A stretch of DNA of 10,571 bases, from assembly GCA_024636225.1 (NCBI GenBank), contig JAGXHN010000019.1, positions 1-10,571 of the forward strand, read 5' to 3'. Numbering within the stretch: position 1 is the stretch's first letter; each line of letters starts with the position of its first letter. The notes below the pieces were generated by a model, which worked only from the letters and a program-made list of their open reading frames with translations, was not told the DNA's origin and made no database searches. The position numbers and the translations under genes are program-made. Of this stretch, positions 1 to 5,825 are shown in pieces. This stretch comes from Desulfuromonadaceae bacterium (GTDB lineage: Bacteria > Desulfobacterota > Desulfuromonadia > Desulfuromonadales > UBA2294).

Positions 1-5
1 GAACC

Positions 6-26
6 ACGTATATAATAATTATACGT
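6..26. repeat. AT-rich inverted repeat near the contig start
   Basis: The arms ACGTATA (6-12) and TATACGT (20-26) are perfect reverse complements around a 7-base spacer. The arms are too AT-rich for a convincing terminator stem, so an operator-type site for a gene beyond the left edge is possible. The rest of 27-222 is AT-rich; I see no supported gene and no GC-rich terminator hairpin in it. Confidence 0.3.
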
Positions 27-222
27 AAAAGAGCCGTACAATATTATAGAGATTGGCATCTAAGACGGTAACTACATGTTAATACTTGGATATTGTGAAA
101 AACAGGGGTGTATGGAAAAATATGCAGTGTTATTGATTTTATATATATATTTTTAGAATCAAATATCAGCCATAGAGAATCAACAAAAAACCTTAAACTT
201 TGCACATGGCAATTACAGACAG

Positions 223-750
223 TTATTTTTGTTCCGCGTCTCCAACGCTCCCCATACTATTTAGCAGAGCACGTTCATTACGGATAGCCTCGTTACTGTA
301 TGACCAGAGATAGTAGTTTTCTAACCCCATAACGCTGATTCCGGCAAAGAAAATAGCCCAGAAATTGTCCTGCAGGGCTCCGGCCAAATGATAGAAAGTG
401 TAGAAACCGGTAAAAAAAGCGGCATGGACAAGCCCGGTATGTGGTTTGTAGTTGCGACTCATGCTGGCGAGAGTCCGCACGATCCCAGAAAAGGCGTAGA
501 TAACCAGGGCGAGAGCGATTAATTCCACCGGCGGTGACGCACCGAGGATTTCACGGCTTCTGTCACTGAGATCGGGAAGGATTGAAAATTGATCGAATGC
601 AGCAAAACTGATTAGCAAAAAGAGGATCATGAACCAGAGGCTGCTCGCGGAATGGCGCTGCAGACGACGAATACGTGCTTCAACCCGCAGCCGCAACTCT
701 TCGCGCCCCGGCAGTTGCTCACTTTGTGTTGATCTCCCTGTCTGGCTCAT
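223..750 (-). CDS. Four-span inner-membrane protein of unknown function
   Basis: A 175-residue protein. I chose the ATG at 750 because an AAGGAG ribosome-binding site lies 6 bases upstream; the frame is open for 17 more codons but without such a site. A charged N-terminal segment rich in Arg and Glu (about residues 15-35, RLRVEARIRRLQ) could be an amphipathic or coiled cytoplasmic stretch. Four hydrophobic spans follow, at about 38-56, 70-95, 105-125 and 127-146, then a charged tail. There are no Cys-based haem or iron-sulfur motifs and no enzymatic signature that I recognise. It is the last gene of the respiratory operon, separated from the haem sensor gene by a 129-bp MITE, with no clear promoter of its own. 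Its position suggests an accessory or assembly role for the NrfD-type complex, but that is inference only. Confidence 0.75.
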   Translation of the reverse strand: MSQTGRSTQSEQLPGREELRLRVEARIRRLQRHSASSLWFMILFLLISFAAFDQFSILPDLSDRSREILGASPPVELIALALVIYAFSGIVRTLASMSRNYKPHTGLVHAAFFTGFYTFYHLAGALQDNFWAIFFAGISVMGLENYYLWSYSNEAIRNERALLNSMGSVGDAEQK

Positions 751-819
751 CGTCAGCTCCTTCTGTCTGCCAGCACAGAGCGGTTCAACCGGGTCAGCCA
801 TGAAACAACCGTAACATTA

Positions 820-948
820 GAGCCTCTTGCAAAAGGATTGTCATCCCCGAGTGACTTAATCGGGGATCCAGTATTCTCGCTTTTAGAGACCACATCCTGA
901 CTGGAACTGCTTCAGAGATAACTTATTTGGGATCTTTGCAACAGCCTC
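820..948. mobile_element. 129-bp MITE-like element with terminal inverted repeats and a 4-bp target duplication
   Basis: The left end GAGCCTCTTGCAAA (820-833) and the reverse complement of the right end, GAGGCTGTTGCAAA (935-948), match at 12 of 14 positions. Both ends are flanked by ATTA (816-819 and 949-952), as expected for a target-site duplication. The element encodes no protein, so it would be a non-autonomous element mobilised in trans. Ends of the GGCTGTTGCAAA type recall IS5-group insertion sequences (from memory, not checked). The inner part carries a perfect hairpin. The right target duplication contains the stop codon of the upstream haem sensor gene (950-952). The inferred empty site keeps that stop, so the insertion did not shorten the protein. 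Confidence 0.7.
843..867. repeat. Hairpin repeat inside the MITE
   Basis: ATCCCCGA (843-850) and TCGGGGAT (860-867) are perfect reverse complements around a 9-base loop, followed by CCAG. The pattern TCAT-CCCCGA...TCGGGG-ATCCAG resembles the dispersed proteobacterial repeat TCATTCCCGC...GCGGGAATCCAG. In the operon transcript it would form an RNA hairpin between the haem sensor gene and the four-span protein gene. It has no U-tract on either strand, so it is not a standard terminator. Confidence 0.6.
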
Positions 949-949
949 A

Positions 950-1789
950 TTAAGGGTTGGAATTATGAGTTAATGTTTCATTGTTTTTCTTCTGCTGTTC
1001 CAGATCGAGACGAATAGTATTTATTTTCCGAAAAGCATTTGCAAGTTGCGCAATCTCACCGCTGACCTCAGGGAAGTCGTCAGTGAGATTATCATTCATT
1101 GAACTTTCAGTAAAGGCGAGAAGCTTTCTGATCGGCAGCAGCACCTGCCGATAGAGAAGAGCACAAACAACTCCCACCGTGAGAACCAGAACCATACCAC
1201 TGAACACAATCATCCTGTTTTTTAATTGGGCGAGCGTTCGCTTAAGCGGGTCCTGGGATAGGCCGATATCAAGTGTCCCGAGAAGAGTCTGTTCGGCATC
1301 ATGAAAATGACAGGCGGCGGCAGAACATTCCGGTTCGTTATAGAACGGAGCCGTAATTGCCAGAACATCATTACCGGCATGATTTGTAAACTGGCGGGCC
1401 TTTGCCATGGTTCCCAATGAACTTTTTGGTTTTTTGCTCGCATGGCATTCCATACAACCCGCAGCCGACTTGTCAATAAATCGATTGAGCTCCTCACTAT
1501 CGCGGGAAAACATGATCAGCCCTTTTTTATTAAAGATCCGCACATGCTCGACCAGATTCTGCTCTCCAATATTATTGATAATATTACCTAATGTTTCCCG
1601 ATCATCATGAAGCATGGCATAACGGGTCGACTTGACTACGGTATCTGCAAGGTCAGAAGCGTGCTGAATCTCACTTTTGACAAGATCCTGCTTTACAAAA
1701 GTATAGAGAAGCACACAGCAGGCGATCACAAAGCCGGTAACAGCCAGTGTGACCGGCACGATCGCGCGATAGTTTATGCTTCTGAACAT
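950..1789 (-). CDS. Membrane-bound periplasmic haem sensor with HAMP domain and no output domain
   Basis: A 279-residue protein. The ATG at 1789 has AGGAGG 6 bases upstream; upstream in-frame codons run through a hairpin and are unlikely to be translated. Order: transmembrane span about 12-32, periplasmic sensor about 33-193, second span about 194-214, HAMP about 215-262, then a 17-residue tail. The sensor has a canonical c-type haem motif CMECH (C112, C115, H116) and a CX4CH motif (C155, C160, H161). It is clearly paralogous to the sensor of the kinase at 7321-8961, sharing the (A/T)xxYNxPxC...AACHxH block and the following LG(T/Y)L(D/E) strand. Unlike that kinase it has no HisKA, ATPase, methyl-accepting or cyclase domain. 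It may sense redox state or a ligand such as NO or CO, and could act by pairing with the kinase or by tuning the complex; these roles are inferred. It follows the NrfD-like gene by 54 bases. Confidence 0.85.
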   Translation of the reverse strand: MFRSINYRAIVPVTLAVTGFVIACCVLLYTFVKQDLVKSEIQHASDLADTVVKSTRYAMLHDDRETLGNIINNIGEQNLVEHVRIFNKKGLIMFSRDSEELNRFIDKSAAGCMECHASKKPKSSLGTMAKARQFTNHAGNDVLAITAPFYNEPECSAAACHFHDAEQTLLGTLDIGLSQDPLKRTLAQLKNRMIVFSGMVLVLTVGVVCALLYRQVLLPIRKLLAFTESSMNDNLTDDFPEVSGEIAQLANAFRKINTIRLDLEQQKKNNETLTHNSNP

Positions 1790-1804
1790 GATGAACCTCC
1801 TGAT

Positions 1805-1837
1805 GTCCGCGGGACCGTATGACACGATCCCGCGGAC
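1805..1837 (-). promoter_or_regulatory. Intercistronic RNA hairpin just upstream of the haem sensor gene
   Basis: GTCCGCGGGA (1805-1814) and TCCCGCGGAC (1828-1837) form a perfect 10-bp GC-rich stem. After a C/A mismatch, CGT (1816-1818) pairs with ACG (1824-1826) and leaves a five-base loop. In the minus-strand mRNA it lies 6 bases after the NrfD-like stop codon and ends 3 bases before the AGGAGG (1796-1801) of the haem sensor gene. No U-run follows, so it is not an intrinsic terminator. It is more likely an mRNA-stabilising or processing element that sets different levels for the complex and the sensor. Confidence 0.65.
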
Positions 1838-1843
1838 TTCATC

Positions 1844-3190
1844 TTAATCAAACTTGCGATACATCGCTCCAGCTGGAGAAGGTGTGGTTCTGGCCGAAGA
1901 CGAAGATTGCTGCACCGTTTCTGCTGCATAGGCCTCTTCTGTCTGGCTCTTCCACGAGTAGAGAATCGGCAGACGATAGAGAAGAAAACGATAAACGATG
2001 ATGTAAATAGCAAAGATAGTCACCGTGATAATCACTTCAAACACGTGCGGTATTTCCTGGTAGAGCTGCCAGTTGAAGCTGATAATAGCGGTATTCAATC
2101 GATTCAAGGCAATGCCAAAGACAGTGATAAAAGCACCCCAACGGGCGACTTTGACTACCTGGTGACGAACCGCGTAAGCGAACAGGACAATCGGCAAAAT
2201 AACCCCGACGGCGATCTCCAACAGGAACCAGGCTCCCCATCCGGTTGCCAGATAGGCCCATTCATTATCGTGAGCGACACCGATAAATTTAATGACCAGA
2301 TAAGTAATAAGCGCCATGCTGGCCCCTTTAGCCAGACCGAGAGTACAGCGATCAAGATTGTCGAGATAGTTTTTATCGCAACGCCAGGCCATCGTCTTCA
2401 TGATTATGGTACTGACTGCGATCACCATACAGAGCCCTGCCGGAATGGCCGACACGAAAAAATGAATCCACTGAAATGGTGCCGAGTACCAAAGAGGATG
2501 AACTTTCCCTGGTGCATAGTTGAAAAGGGCCCCGAGAGCACCCTGGTGTAAAGTTGAGAGGATGATTCCGGCGACGGTCAGACCGACGGCGATGCGCCGG
2601 ATGAATCGCTTGCCACCGAGCCACCCGATCCACTCGAAGAAGGCGACTGAGACTTCGGCTACCTGCACCGACAGGTAGGTAGCCACGTGCCAGGCGACTA
2701 AAAACAGCACCGCCGCCGGTCCGAACGAGACAAACATCGGATAAGGGAGCCGCCACGGCTGACCGAGGTCAGCCAGAAGGTAGACAACGGCAAAAAAGTA
2801 TCCGAGCAGACCATTGAGCAGAGCCAGACGCTCAATCGGCGCAAAATCGTGGCGCCCGAAAATTTCTACCGATGTACCGAGCAAAAATCCGGATGCCGAC
2901 AGGGGGACCATAACAAAGAGACCGAAACCGAGAAACAGCCCCCAGGGATAATCGTTGGACGAATGGGTGACTGCGCCGAGTCCGTTCAGGTAACGATAAG
3001 CGATCAACGGCAAGCCGACCGCCAGAATCAATCCGAGTATCCAGTTAAAAGGGTTGCGTAAAGCCTGACCAAGGTACTGTCCCGGAGTCAAGCCGAGAAA
3101 CAGCTTATCCTTGAGCGACCAGGCTCTGTCCGTTTTACGGTTCACATGTGAGTCAACCGGCTCTATTCCATGATTAAGTAGCTGTTTCAT
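1844..3190 (-). CDS. NrfD/HmcC-family integral membrane subunit of a menaquinol:cytochrome c oxidoreductase
   Basis: A 448-residue polytopic protein of the NrfD/PsrC/HybB group, whose members bind quinol or quinone in the membrane and exchange electrons with a partner iron-sulfur subunit. About ten hydrophobic spans are visible (roughly 47-68, 81-106, 120-144, 150-178, 196-224, 239-266, 285-308, 313-345, 348-374 and 384-412). That is the ten-span layout of the HybB/HmcC/CbcU branch, not the shorter NrfD proper. The N-terminal segment LTPGQYLGQALRNPFNW (34-50) is typical of the HmcC/HybB branch. The tail after residue 415 is Ser/Thr-rich and cytoplasmic or disordered. Its ATG overlaps the stop of the iron-sulfur gene in an ATGA (3187-3190), which indicates translational coupling and a fixed ratio between the two subunits. 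The likely reaction is menaquinol oxidation, or the reverse, with electrons passing through the iron-sulfur subunit to the cytochrome at 4203-4712. The direction and terminal acceptor cannot be read from sequence. Confidence 0.9.
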   Translation of the reverse strand: MKQLLNHGIEPVDSHVNRKTDRAWSLKDKLFLGLTPGQYLGQALRNPFNWILGLILAVGLPLIAYRYLNGLGAVTHSSNDYPWGLFLGFGLFVMVPLSASGFLLGTSVEIFGRHDFAPIERLALLNGLLGYFFAVVYLLADLGQPWRLPYPMFVSFGPAAVLFLVAWHVATYLSVQVAEVSVAFFEWIGWLGGKRFIRRIAVGLTVAGIILSTLHQGALGALFNYAPGKVHPLWYSAPFQWIHFFVSAIPAGLCMVIAVSTIIMKTMAWRCDKNYLDNLDRCTLGLAKGASMALITYLVIKFIGVAHDNEWAYLATGWGAWFLLEIAVGVILPIVLFAYAVRHQVVKVARWGAFITVFGIALNRLNTAIISFNWQLYQEIPHVFEVIITVTIFAIYIIVYRFLLYRLPILYSWKSQTEEAYAAETVQQSSSSARTTPSPAGAMYRKFD

Positions 3191-4140
3191 TGTTCAGCTC
3201 CCTCCTCGTCATGCTGTTTCTCAGAGTCATGGTCATGGTCACCGTGACCTGCCTGTTTCTTTGCCAGGAGTTGAAAACCGACAAACAGTGCTGGCCAGAT
3301 CGCCAGCACCATCGGTACCGTACTGAGAAAATCCTTAACGTGGCTGATAATTGGTTCATTACCGGGATTTGGATCAAAACCGACCTGTTCAAACGGGACT
3401 GGCGACAGATACATCCAGCTGGTGCCGCCTAACTCATTTTCGCCATAGATATGATCGAGGTAACGCCCCTGATGGGTCTGAATACGTTGATTGCCAATCT
3501 TCAGCAGATCTTTACGTTTACCGAAGGTTAAAGCCTCTTGCGGACAGATATCGACACAAGCTGGCGGCTTTCCATTTTTAAGTCTGGTTTCATGACAGAA
3601 AATGCACTTTTTTATAAGCGGATCGAAGGCACTAGAGTAACTGTAAGCAGGGATAGTGAACGGACAGGCGACCATACAGGTTCGACAACCGACACAGACC
3701 TTCTTGTTGAAGATAACAGCACCTTCAGGTGTTTTGGTGTAGGCATTGACAAAACAGGAGCTGAGACAGGCCGGTTCAGCACAGTGATTACACTGTTTTT
3801 TGACATAGACCGGTTCGCTCCCTTCAGGGTTATAGCGATTAACCACCGTATAGGCATTTTCATCGGTACGCCGCTTCTGTGTACCGCCATGAAAAGTCTG
3901 GTCAAAAACCGACTTGTCATCAAACGGCAACAGAGGATCCGGCAGATTCTGTTCGGCGTTACAGGCCGCCTCGCAGCTACGGCAACCGATACATCGGGTT
4001 AAATCAACCAACACACCCATACTCTCCGGGTAGCCGGAAAATGTTCCGGATGCCAGGACTTTTTTAGGGGCAGCCAGAGTTGTGGCGGCACATCCTGCCA
4101 GACTCGCAGCAAGAAACCTGCGTCGACTTATTCCGCTCAT
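3187..4140 (-). CDS. Tat-exported 4x[4Fe-4S] ferredoxin-like subunit with C-terminal membrane anchor (HmcB/HybA-like)
   Basis: A 317-residue electron-transfer subunit. The N-terminus has a twin-arginine signal (SRRRFLAAS, residues 5-13) and a hydrophobic stretch, so it is exported folded to the periplasmic side. Sixteen Cys form four cluster motifs: C50-C53-C56-C60, C117-C120-C125-C129, C149-C152-C155-C159 and C179-C182-C195-C199. This is the standard pattern of the DmsB/HybA/NrfC/HmcB family. A hydrophobic span at about 272-293 should anchor it in the membrane, as in HmcB and HybA, and the tail after it is rich in His, Asp and Glu. AAGGAG lies 6 bases before the ATG at 4140. It would relay electrons between the NrfD-like quinol subunit, with which it is translationally coupled, and the pentahaem cytochrome encoded just upstream. 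It lacks a molybdopterin catalytic partner in the window, which favours a cytochrome-linked quinol oxidoreductase over a molybdoenzyme. Confidence 0.93.
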   Translation of the reverse strand: MSGISRRRFLAASLAGCAATTLAAPKKVLASGTFSGYPESMGVLVDLTRCIGCRSCEAACNAEQNLPDPLLPFDDKSVFDQTFHGGTQKRRTDENAYTVVNRYNPEGSEPVYVKKQCNHCAEPACLSSCFVNAYTKTPEGAVIFNKKVCVGCRTCMVACPFTIPAYSYSSAFDPLIKKCIFCHETRLKNGKPPACVDICPQEALTFGKRKDLLKIGNQRIQTHQGRYLDHIYGENELGGTSWMYLSPVPFEQVGFDPNPGNEPIISHVKDFLSTVPMVLAIWPALFVGFQLLAKKQAGHGDHDHDSEKQHDEEGAEQ

Positions 4141-4202
4141 AAAATTCTCCTTATCCTGAAAATTCTTTGTTCAAGACAATCTCATTTCAAGGTCAACACT
4201 CT

Positions 4203-4712
4203 TCACTCTCCACCTGCGCCAGAGGAGCCGGTCGCATTGTTATGGTAAAAAGCATCCCCCTTTGTCGTTCTGGCGTGACAGTCAACACATTCTGTCGGTC
4301 CATCCATCTTTTCGTGACAACCGATGCAATTCCAGTGATAGGCGCCTTTCAATCCAGGGGTATCGATATGAAACTGATAAATTTCGAGTGATTTTCGATT
4401 GATATGTTCCGAAGAGAACGGAGCAGCAACATGGCAATCGCTGCAACCGACTGTTGCCACCTCTTTACTGTCAGCATGACAACTGACGCAGCGTACATCT
4501 GTTGTGCCGGTGCCGGTGGTGTGATGGTGGCAGGCAGAGCAGTCCTCTCCCAATTCTGTATGCATGGCATGATCAAACTCTACGCCCTCAAACAGATCGG
4601 ACAGACGGTCGATCGATACCTGTTCCGGCATATCGGCAGCCGTTACAAAACTCCCCATCCCCACGATCGCCAGTGTTAATATCAAGATGGTAAAAAGTTG
4701 TTTAAAACACAT
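4203..4712 (-). CDS. Periplasmic pentahaem c-type cytochrome (class III/c7-like)
   Basis: A 169-residue precursor with a Sec signal peptide (hydrophobic about residues 5-20, cleavage probably near residue 25 after VTA). Five CXXCH haem motifs start at C58, C75, C90, C129 and C142. The segment FDHAMH (46-51) before the first CXXCH, itself followed by two more His, is typical of class III cytochromes, where such upstream His residues serve as sixth ligands for bis-His haems. The last two haems (WNCIGCH...GPTECVDCH) look like the closing pair of c3/Hmc-type repeats. No membrane anchor is seen, only a short Gly/Ser-rich tail. AGGAGG lies 7 bases before the ATG at 4712. It is the likely periplasmic electron acceptor or donor of the iron-sulfur/NrfD pair encoded directly downstream. 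Known relatives in Geobacter (Cbc complexes) and Desulfovibrio (Hmc) pair a multiheme cytochrome with the same two subunits. Confidence 0.93.
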   Translation of the reverse strand: MCFKQLFTILILTLAIVGMGSFVTAADMPEQVSIDRLSDLFEGVEFDHAMHTELGEDCSACHHHTTGTGTTDVRCVSCHADSKEVATVGCSDCHVAAPFSSEHINRKSLEIYQFHIDTPGLKGAYHWNCIGCHEKMDGPTECVDCHARTTKGDAFYHNNATGSSGAGGE

Positions 4713-4748
4713 GGTTCTTCCTCCTTGCGTAAAAAAACGAAGCTATCC

Positions 4749-4919
4749 TCATTTACCAAGATTGCCCGGTTTTTCGTTTATGTATTTAAAGAACATCGGA
4801 AATGCAATAAAGAATCCGACGCAGATGAGGTATTCGACCGTTTTGATGTATTGGTAGTAGTCGACCATTGTGTAGACCGTCTCGAATTCACCGATCTTGC
4901 CGAGTATCTCTGTAAACAT
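4749..4919 (-). CDS. 56-residue single-span membrane protein, probable small subunit of the complex
   Basis: A short gene that is easy to miss: ATG at 4919, TGA at 4749-4751. A perfect AGGAGG (4925-4930) lies 5 bases upstream, a strong sign that it is translated. The protein begins MFTEILGKIGEFETVYTMVD, continues with YYQYIKTVEY, has one hydrophobic span at about residues 31-44 (LICVGFFIAFPMFF), and ends in the polar tail KYINEKPGNLGK. It sits 30 bases after the receiver-like gene and 36 bases before the cytochrome gene, inside the operon. I do not recognise a family. By analogy with HmcD in the Hmc operon and with small subunits such as CcoQ or CydX, it may stabilise the membrane complex; this is inference. 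The spacing, the ribosome site and the Tyr/Phe-rich amphipathic N-terminus make a random open frame unlikely. Confidence 0.8.
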   Translation of the reverse strand: MFTEILGKIGEFETVYTMVDYYQYIKTVEYLICVGFFIAFPMFFKYINEKPGNLGK

Positions 4920-4949
4920 TCCTGCCTCCTTTTTTAAAGTTGCAACAGT

Positions 4950-5366
4950 TTAATTTTTAAAGCCATTCACCTGAATATCGTGGGTCACTTTTTCAAAAGC
5001 ACATTTCACCGCCTGTCGTAACTCTTCTTCATCGCTCGGCCGGTCCGGCTTGAGAGCATGATAAAAAATACCTTCACTACGTGCCTTGCGAATTAATGAC
5101 ATTGGCAGTTCACTGGCCACCAGGATAATGGTCAGATTGCGATTACACTTCTTCAACAGCGGGATCAGTTCAGTTGCCAACAACTCATCAAAGTGGGTGC
5201 TGAGCAAAACAACCTGAGCCGTTTTTTTCAAGATGCCGTAAAGAGCTCCGGCAGCCGAATCGGTCACCGTGACCTGATATCCATCATTGATAAACAGGTC
5301 AGCCATCCGTTTTCGCGACAACATGTCTTCATCGGCAATAAGCAACCCTGGAATGTGCATCATCAT
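4950..5366 (-). CDS. Stand-alone receiver-like (CheY-fold) protein lacking the phosphoacceptor Asp
   Basis: A 138-residue protein made almost wholly of a receiver domain. The acidic pocket is present (IADED, D12/D14) and so is the conserved Lys-Pro (K106-P107). The position that should hold the phosphorylated Asp is S56 (VVLLS). The functional regulator at 5826-7247 has D56 and K106, so the 50-residue spacing is identical and the alignment is secure. It is therefore probably not phosphorylated by the usual route and may work as a constitutive or competing partner. No DNA-binding or enzymatic domain follows. AGGAGG (5371-5376) precedes three consecutive ATG codons at 5366, 5363 and 5360; the spacings are 4, 7 and 10 bases, so 5363 is as likely as 5366. 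It is the first gene after the sigma-54 promoter and so leads the respiratory operon. Confidence 0.82.
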   Translation of the reverse strand: MMMHIPGLLIADEDMLSRKRMADLFINDGYQVTVTDSAAGALYGILKKTAQVVLLSTHFDELLATELIPLLKKCNRNLTIILVASELPMSLIRKARSEGIFYHALKPDRPSDEEELRQAVKCAFEKVTHDIQVNGFKN

Positions 5367-5382
5367 TCAACCTCCTCTCCAG

Positions 5383-5411
5383 GGCCAAAAACCGAAGTTT
5401 TTCTTTTGGCC
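5383..5411 (-). promoter_or_regulatory. Leader hairpin with TTCG loop next to the first ribosome-binding site
   Basis: Read on the minus strand, GGCC pairs with GGCC at the base. Inside, AAAAAC and GTTTTT close a TTCG tetraloop, with an AAAAG bulge on the 5' arm. An alternative pairing is GGCCAAAA with TTTTGGCC. The hairpin ends 6 bases before the AGGAGG of the receiver-like gene and has no U-tract, so an effect on translation or mRNA stability is more likely than termination. Confidence 0.5.
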
Positions 5412-5505
5412 TATGGATAGTCAAACAGACGCTGGATCCTTTCTTGCTCAAAATCTTTTTTACGAATCTAAAACAGACTTTTTGACCCGTTCTCAATATT
5501 TCTTA

Positions 5506-5529
5506 AAAGCCTCCCTTGCGGGCGGCTTT
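5506..5529 (-). promoter_or_regulatory. Hairpin at the start of the operon leader
   Basis: AAAGCC (5506-5511) pairs with GGCTTT (5524-5529) and CCC (5513-5515) with GGG (5520-5522), with one T/C mismatch and a TTGC loop. It starts about 8 bases into the transcript predicted from the sigma-54 promoter. The flanking sequence is TAAGA, not a U-run, so it may protect the 5' end rather than attenuate transcription. I compared the leader with the c-di-GMP (GEMM) riboswitch pattern and found no match. Confidence 0.45.
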
Positions 5530-5547
5530 AATCTGGGGAGATAAATG

Positions 5548-5563
5548 TGCATTTGCTGTGCCA
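5548..5563 (-). promoter_or_regulatory. Sigma-54 (-24/-12) promoter of the respiratory operon
   Basis: The minus strand reads TGGCACAGCAAATGCA. Against the consensus TGGCAC-N5-TTGCA it matches the whole TGGCAC block and TGCA of the -12 block, and the invariant GG and GC are exactly 10 bases apart. Transcription would start near 5537 and leave a leader of about 170 bases before the receiver-like gene. The adjacent gene at 5826-7247 encodes a sigma-54 activator, which makes it the natural regulator. Confidence 0.82.
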
Positions 5564-5652
5564 CTCTTAACAATTTCTAATATTTAAAGCTAACACCCTG
5601 TTTTAAAAAGGCTTTTTATAAATAGTCGAAAAGTTGGCATCTATTTAAAAAT

Positions 5653-5712
5653 GCAGAACGTATAAAATATTTATTCACAATGTGGCAAAGAAATCGTGAT
5701 CACCTGTTCTGC
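5653..5712. promoter_or_regulatory. Possible upstream activator site (separated inverted repeat)
   Basis: GCAGAAC (5653-5659) and GTTCTGC (5706-5712) are perfect reverse complements whose centres are 53 bases apart, about five DNA turns. They lie about 100 and 153 bases upstream of the sigma-54 element, the usual distance for NtrC-type activator sites. A GTGATCAC palindrome (5696-5703) lies between them. No footprint or second copy supports the assignment. Confidence 0.3.
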
Positions 5713-5825
5713 TATTTGCAAACACCCAAAAATAAAGAGTTTTTTTTGATTTAGATGCCGCATATTTAAAACATACAGTAAGATTATATTTATTATATTT
5801 TACCGAAATACAAATCTGCCCCTGC

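Larger units (their letters stand above)
5367..5825. other. 459-base intergenic regulatory region
   Basis: This AT-rich gap separates the sigma-54 activator gene from the operon it probably controls. I find no convincing gene in it. From the operon side it holds the ribosome-binding site, two hairpins in the mRNA leader, a sigma-54 promoter (5548-5563) and, 100-150 bases further upstream, an inverted repeat that could bind the activator. The 5730-5825 part, next to the activator stop codon, shows no GC-rich terminator, so some read-through from the two-component genes into the operon is possible. Confidence 0.7.

Noticed and set aside
76..156. Plus-strand 26-codon open frame starting MLILGY
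   Set aside because: It has no good ribosome-binding site, lies in AT-rich sequence and has no recognisable features; chance is enough to explain it.
950..952. Idea that the MITE truncated the haem sensor and removed a kinase domain
   Set aside because: The stop codon lies in the target duplication and would exist in the empty site, and the sequence beyond the element starts the untranslated leader of the next gene.
1907..2551. Long plus-strand open frame of 214 codons opposite the NrfD-like gene
   Set aside because: It is antisense to a clear membrane-protein gene; the translation is polar and low-quality, with no ribosome site or family signature.
5367..5540. Possible c-di-GMP riboswitch in the operon leader, as found before some Geobacter cytochrome genes
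   Set aside because: The conserved GEMM core sequences are absent; only simple hairpins are seen.
5683..5700. Plus-strand TGGCAAAG resembling a -24 box
   Set aside because: The -12 position lacks the required GC at the correct spacing, so it is not a second sigma-54 promoter.
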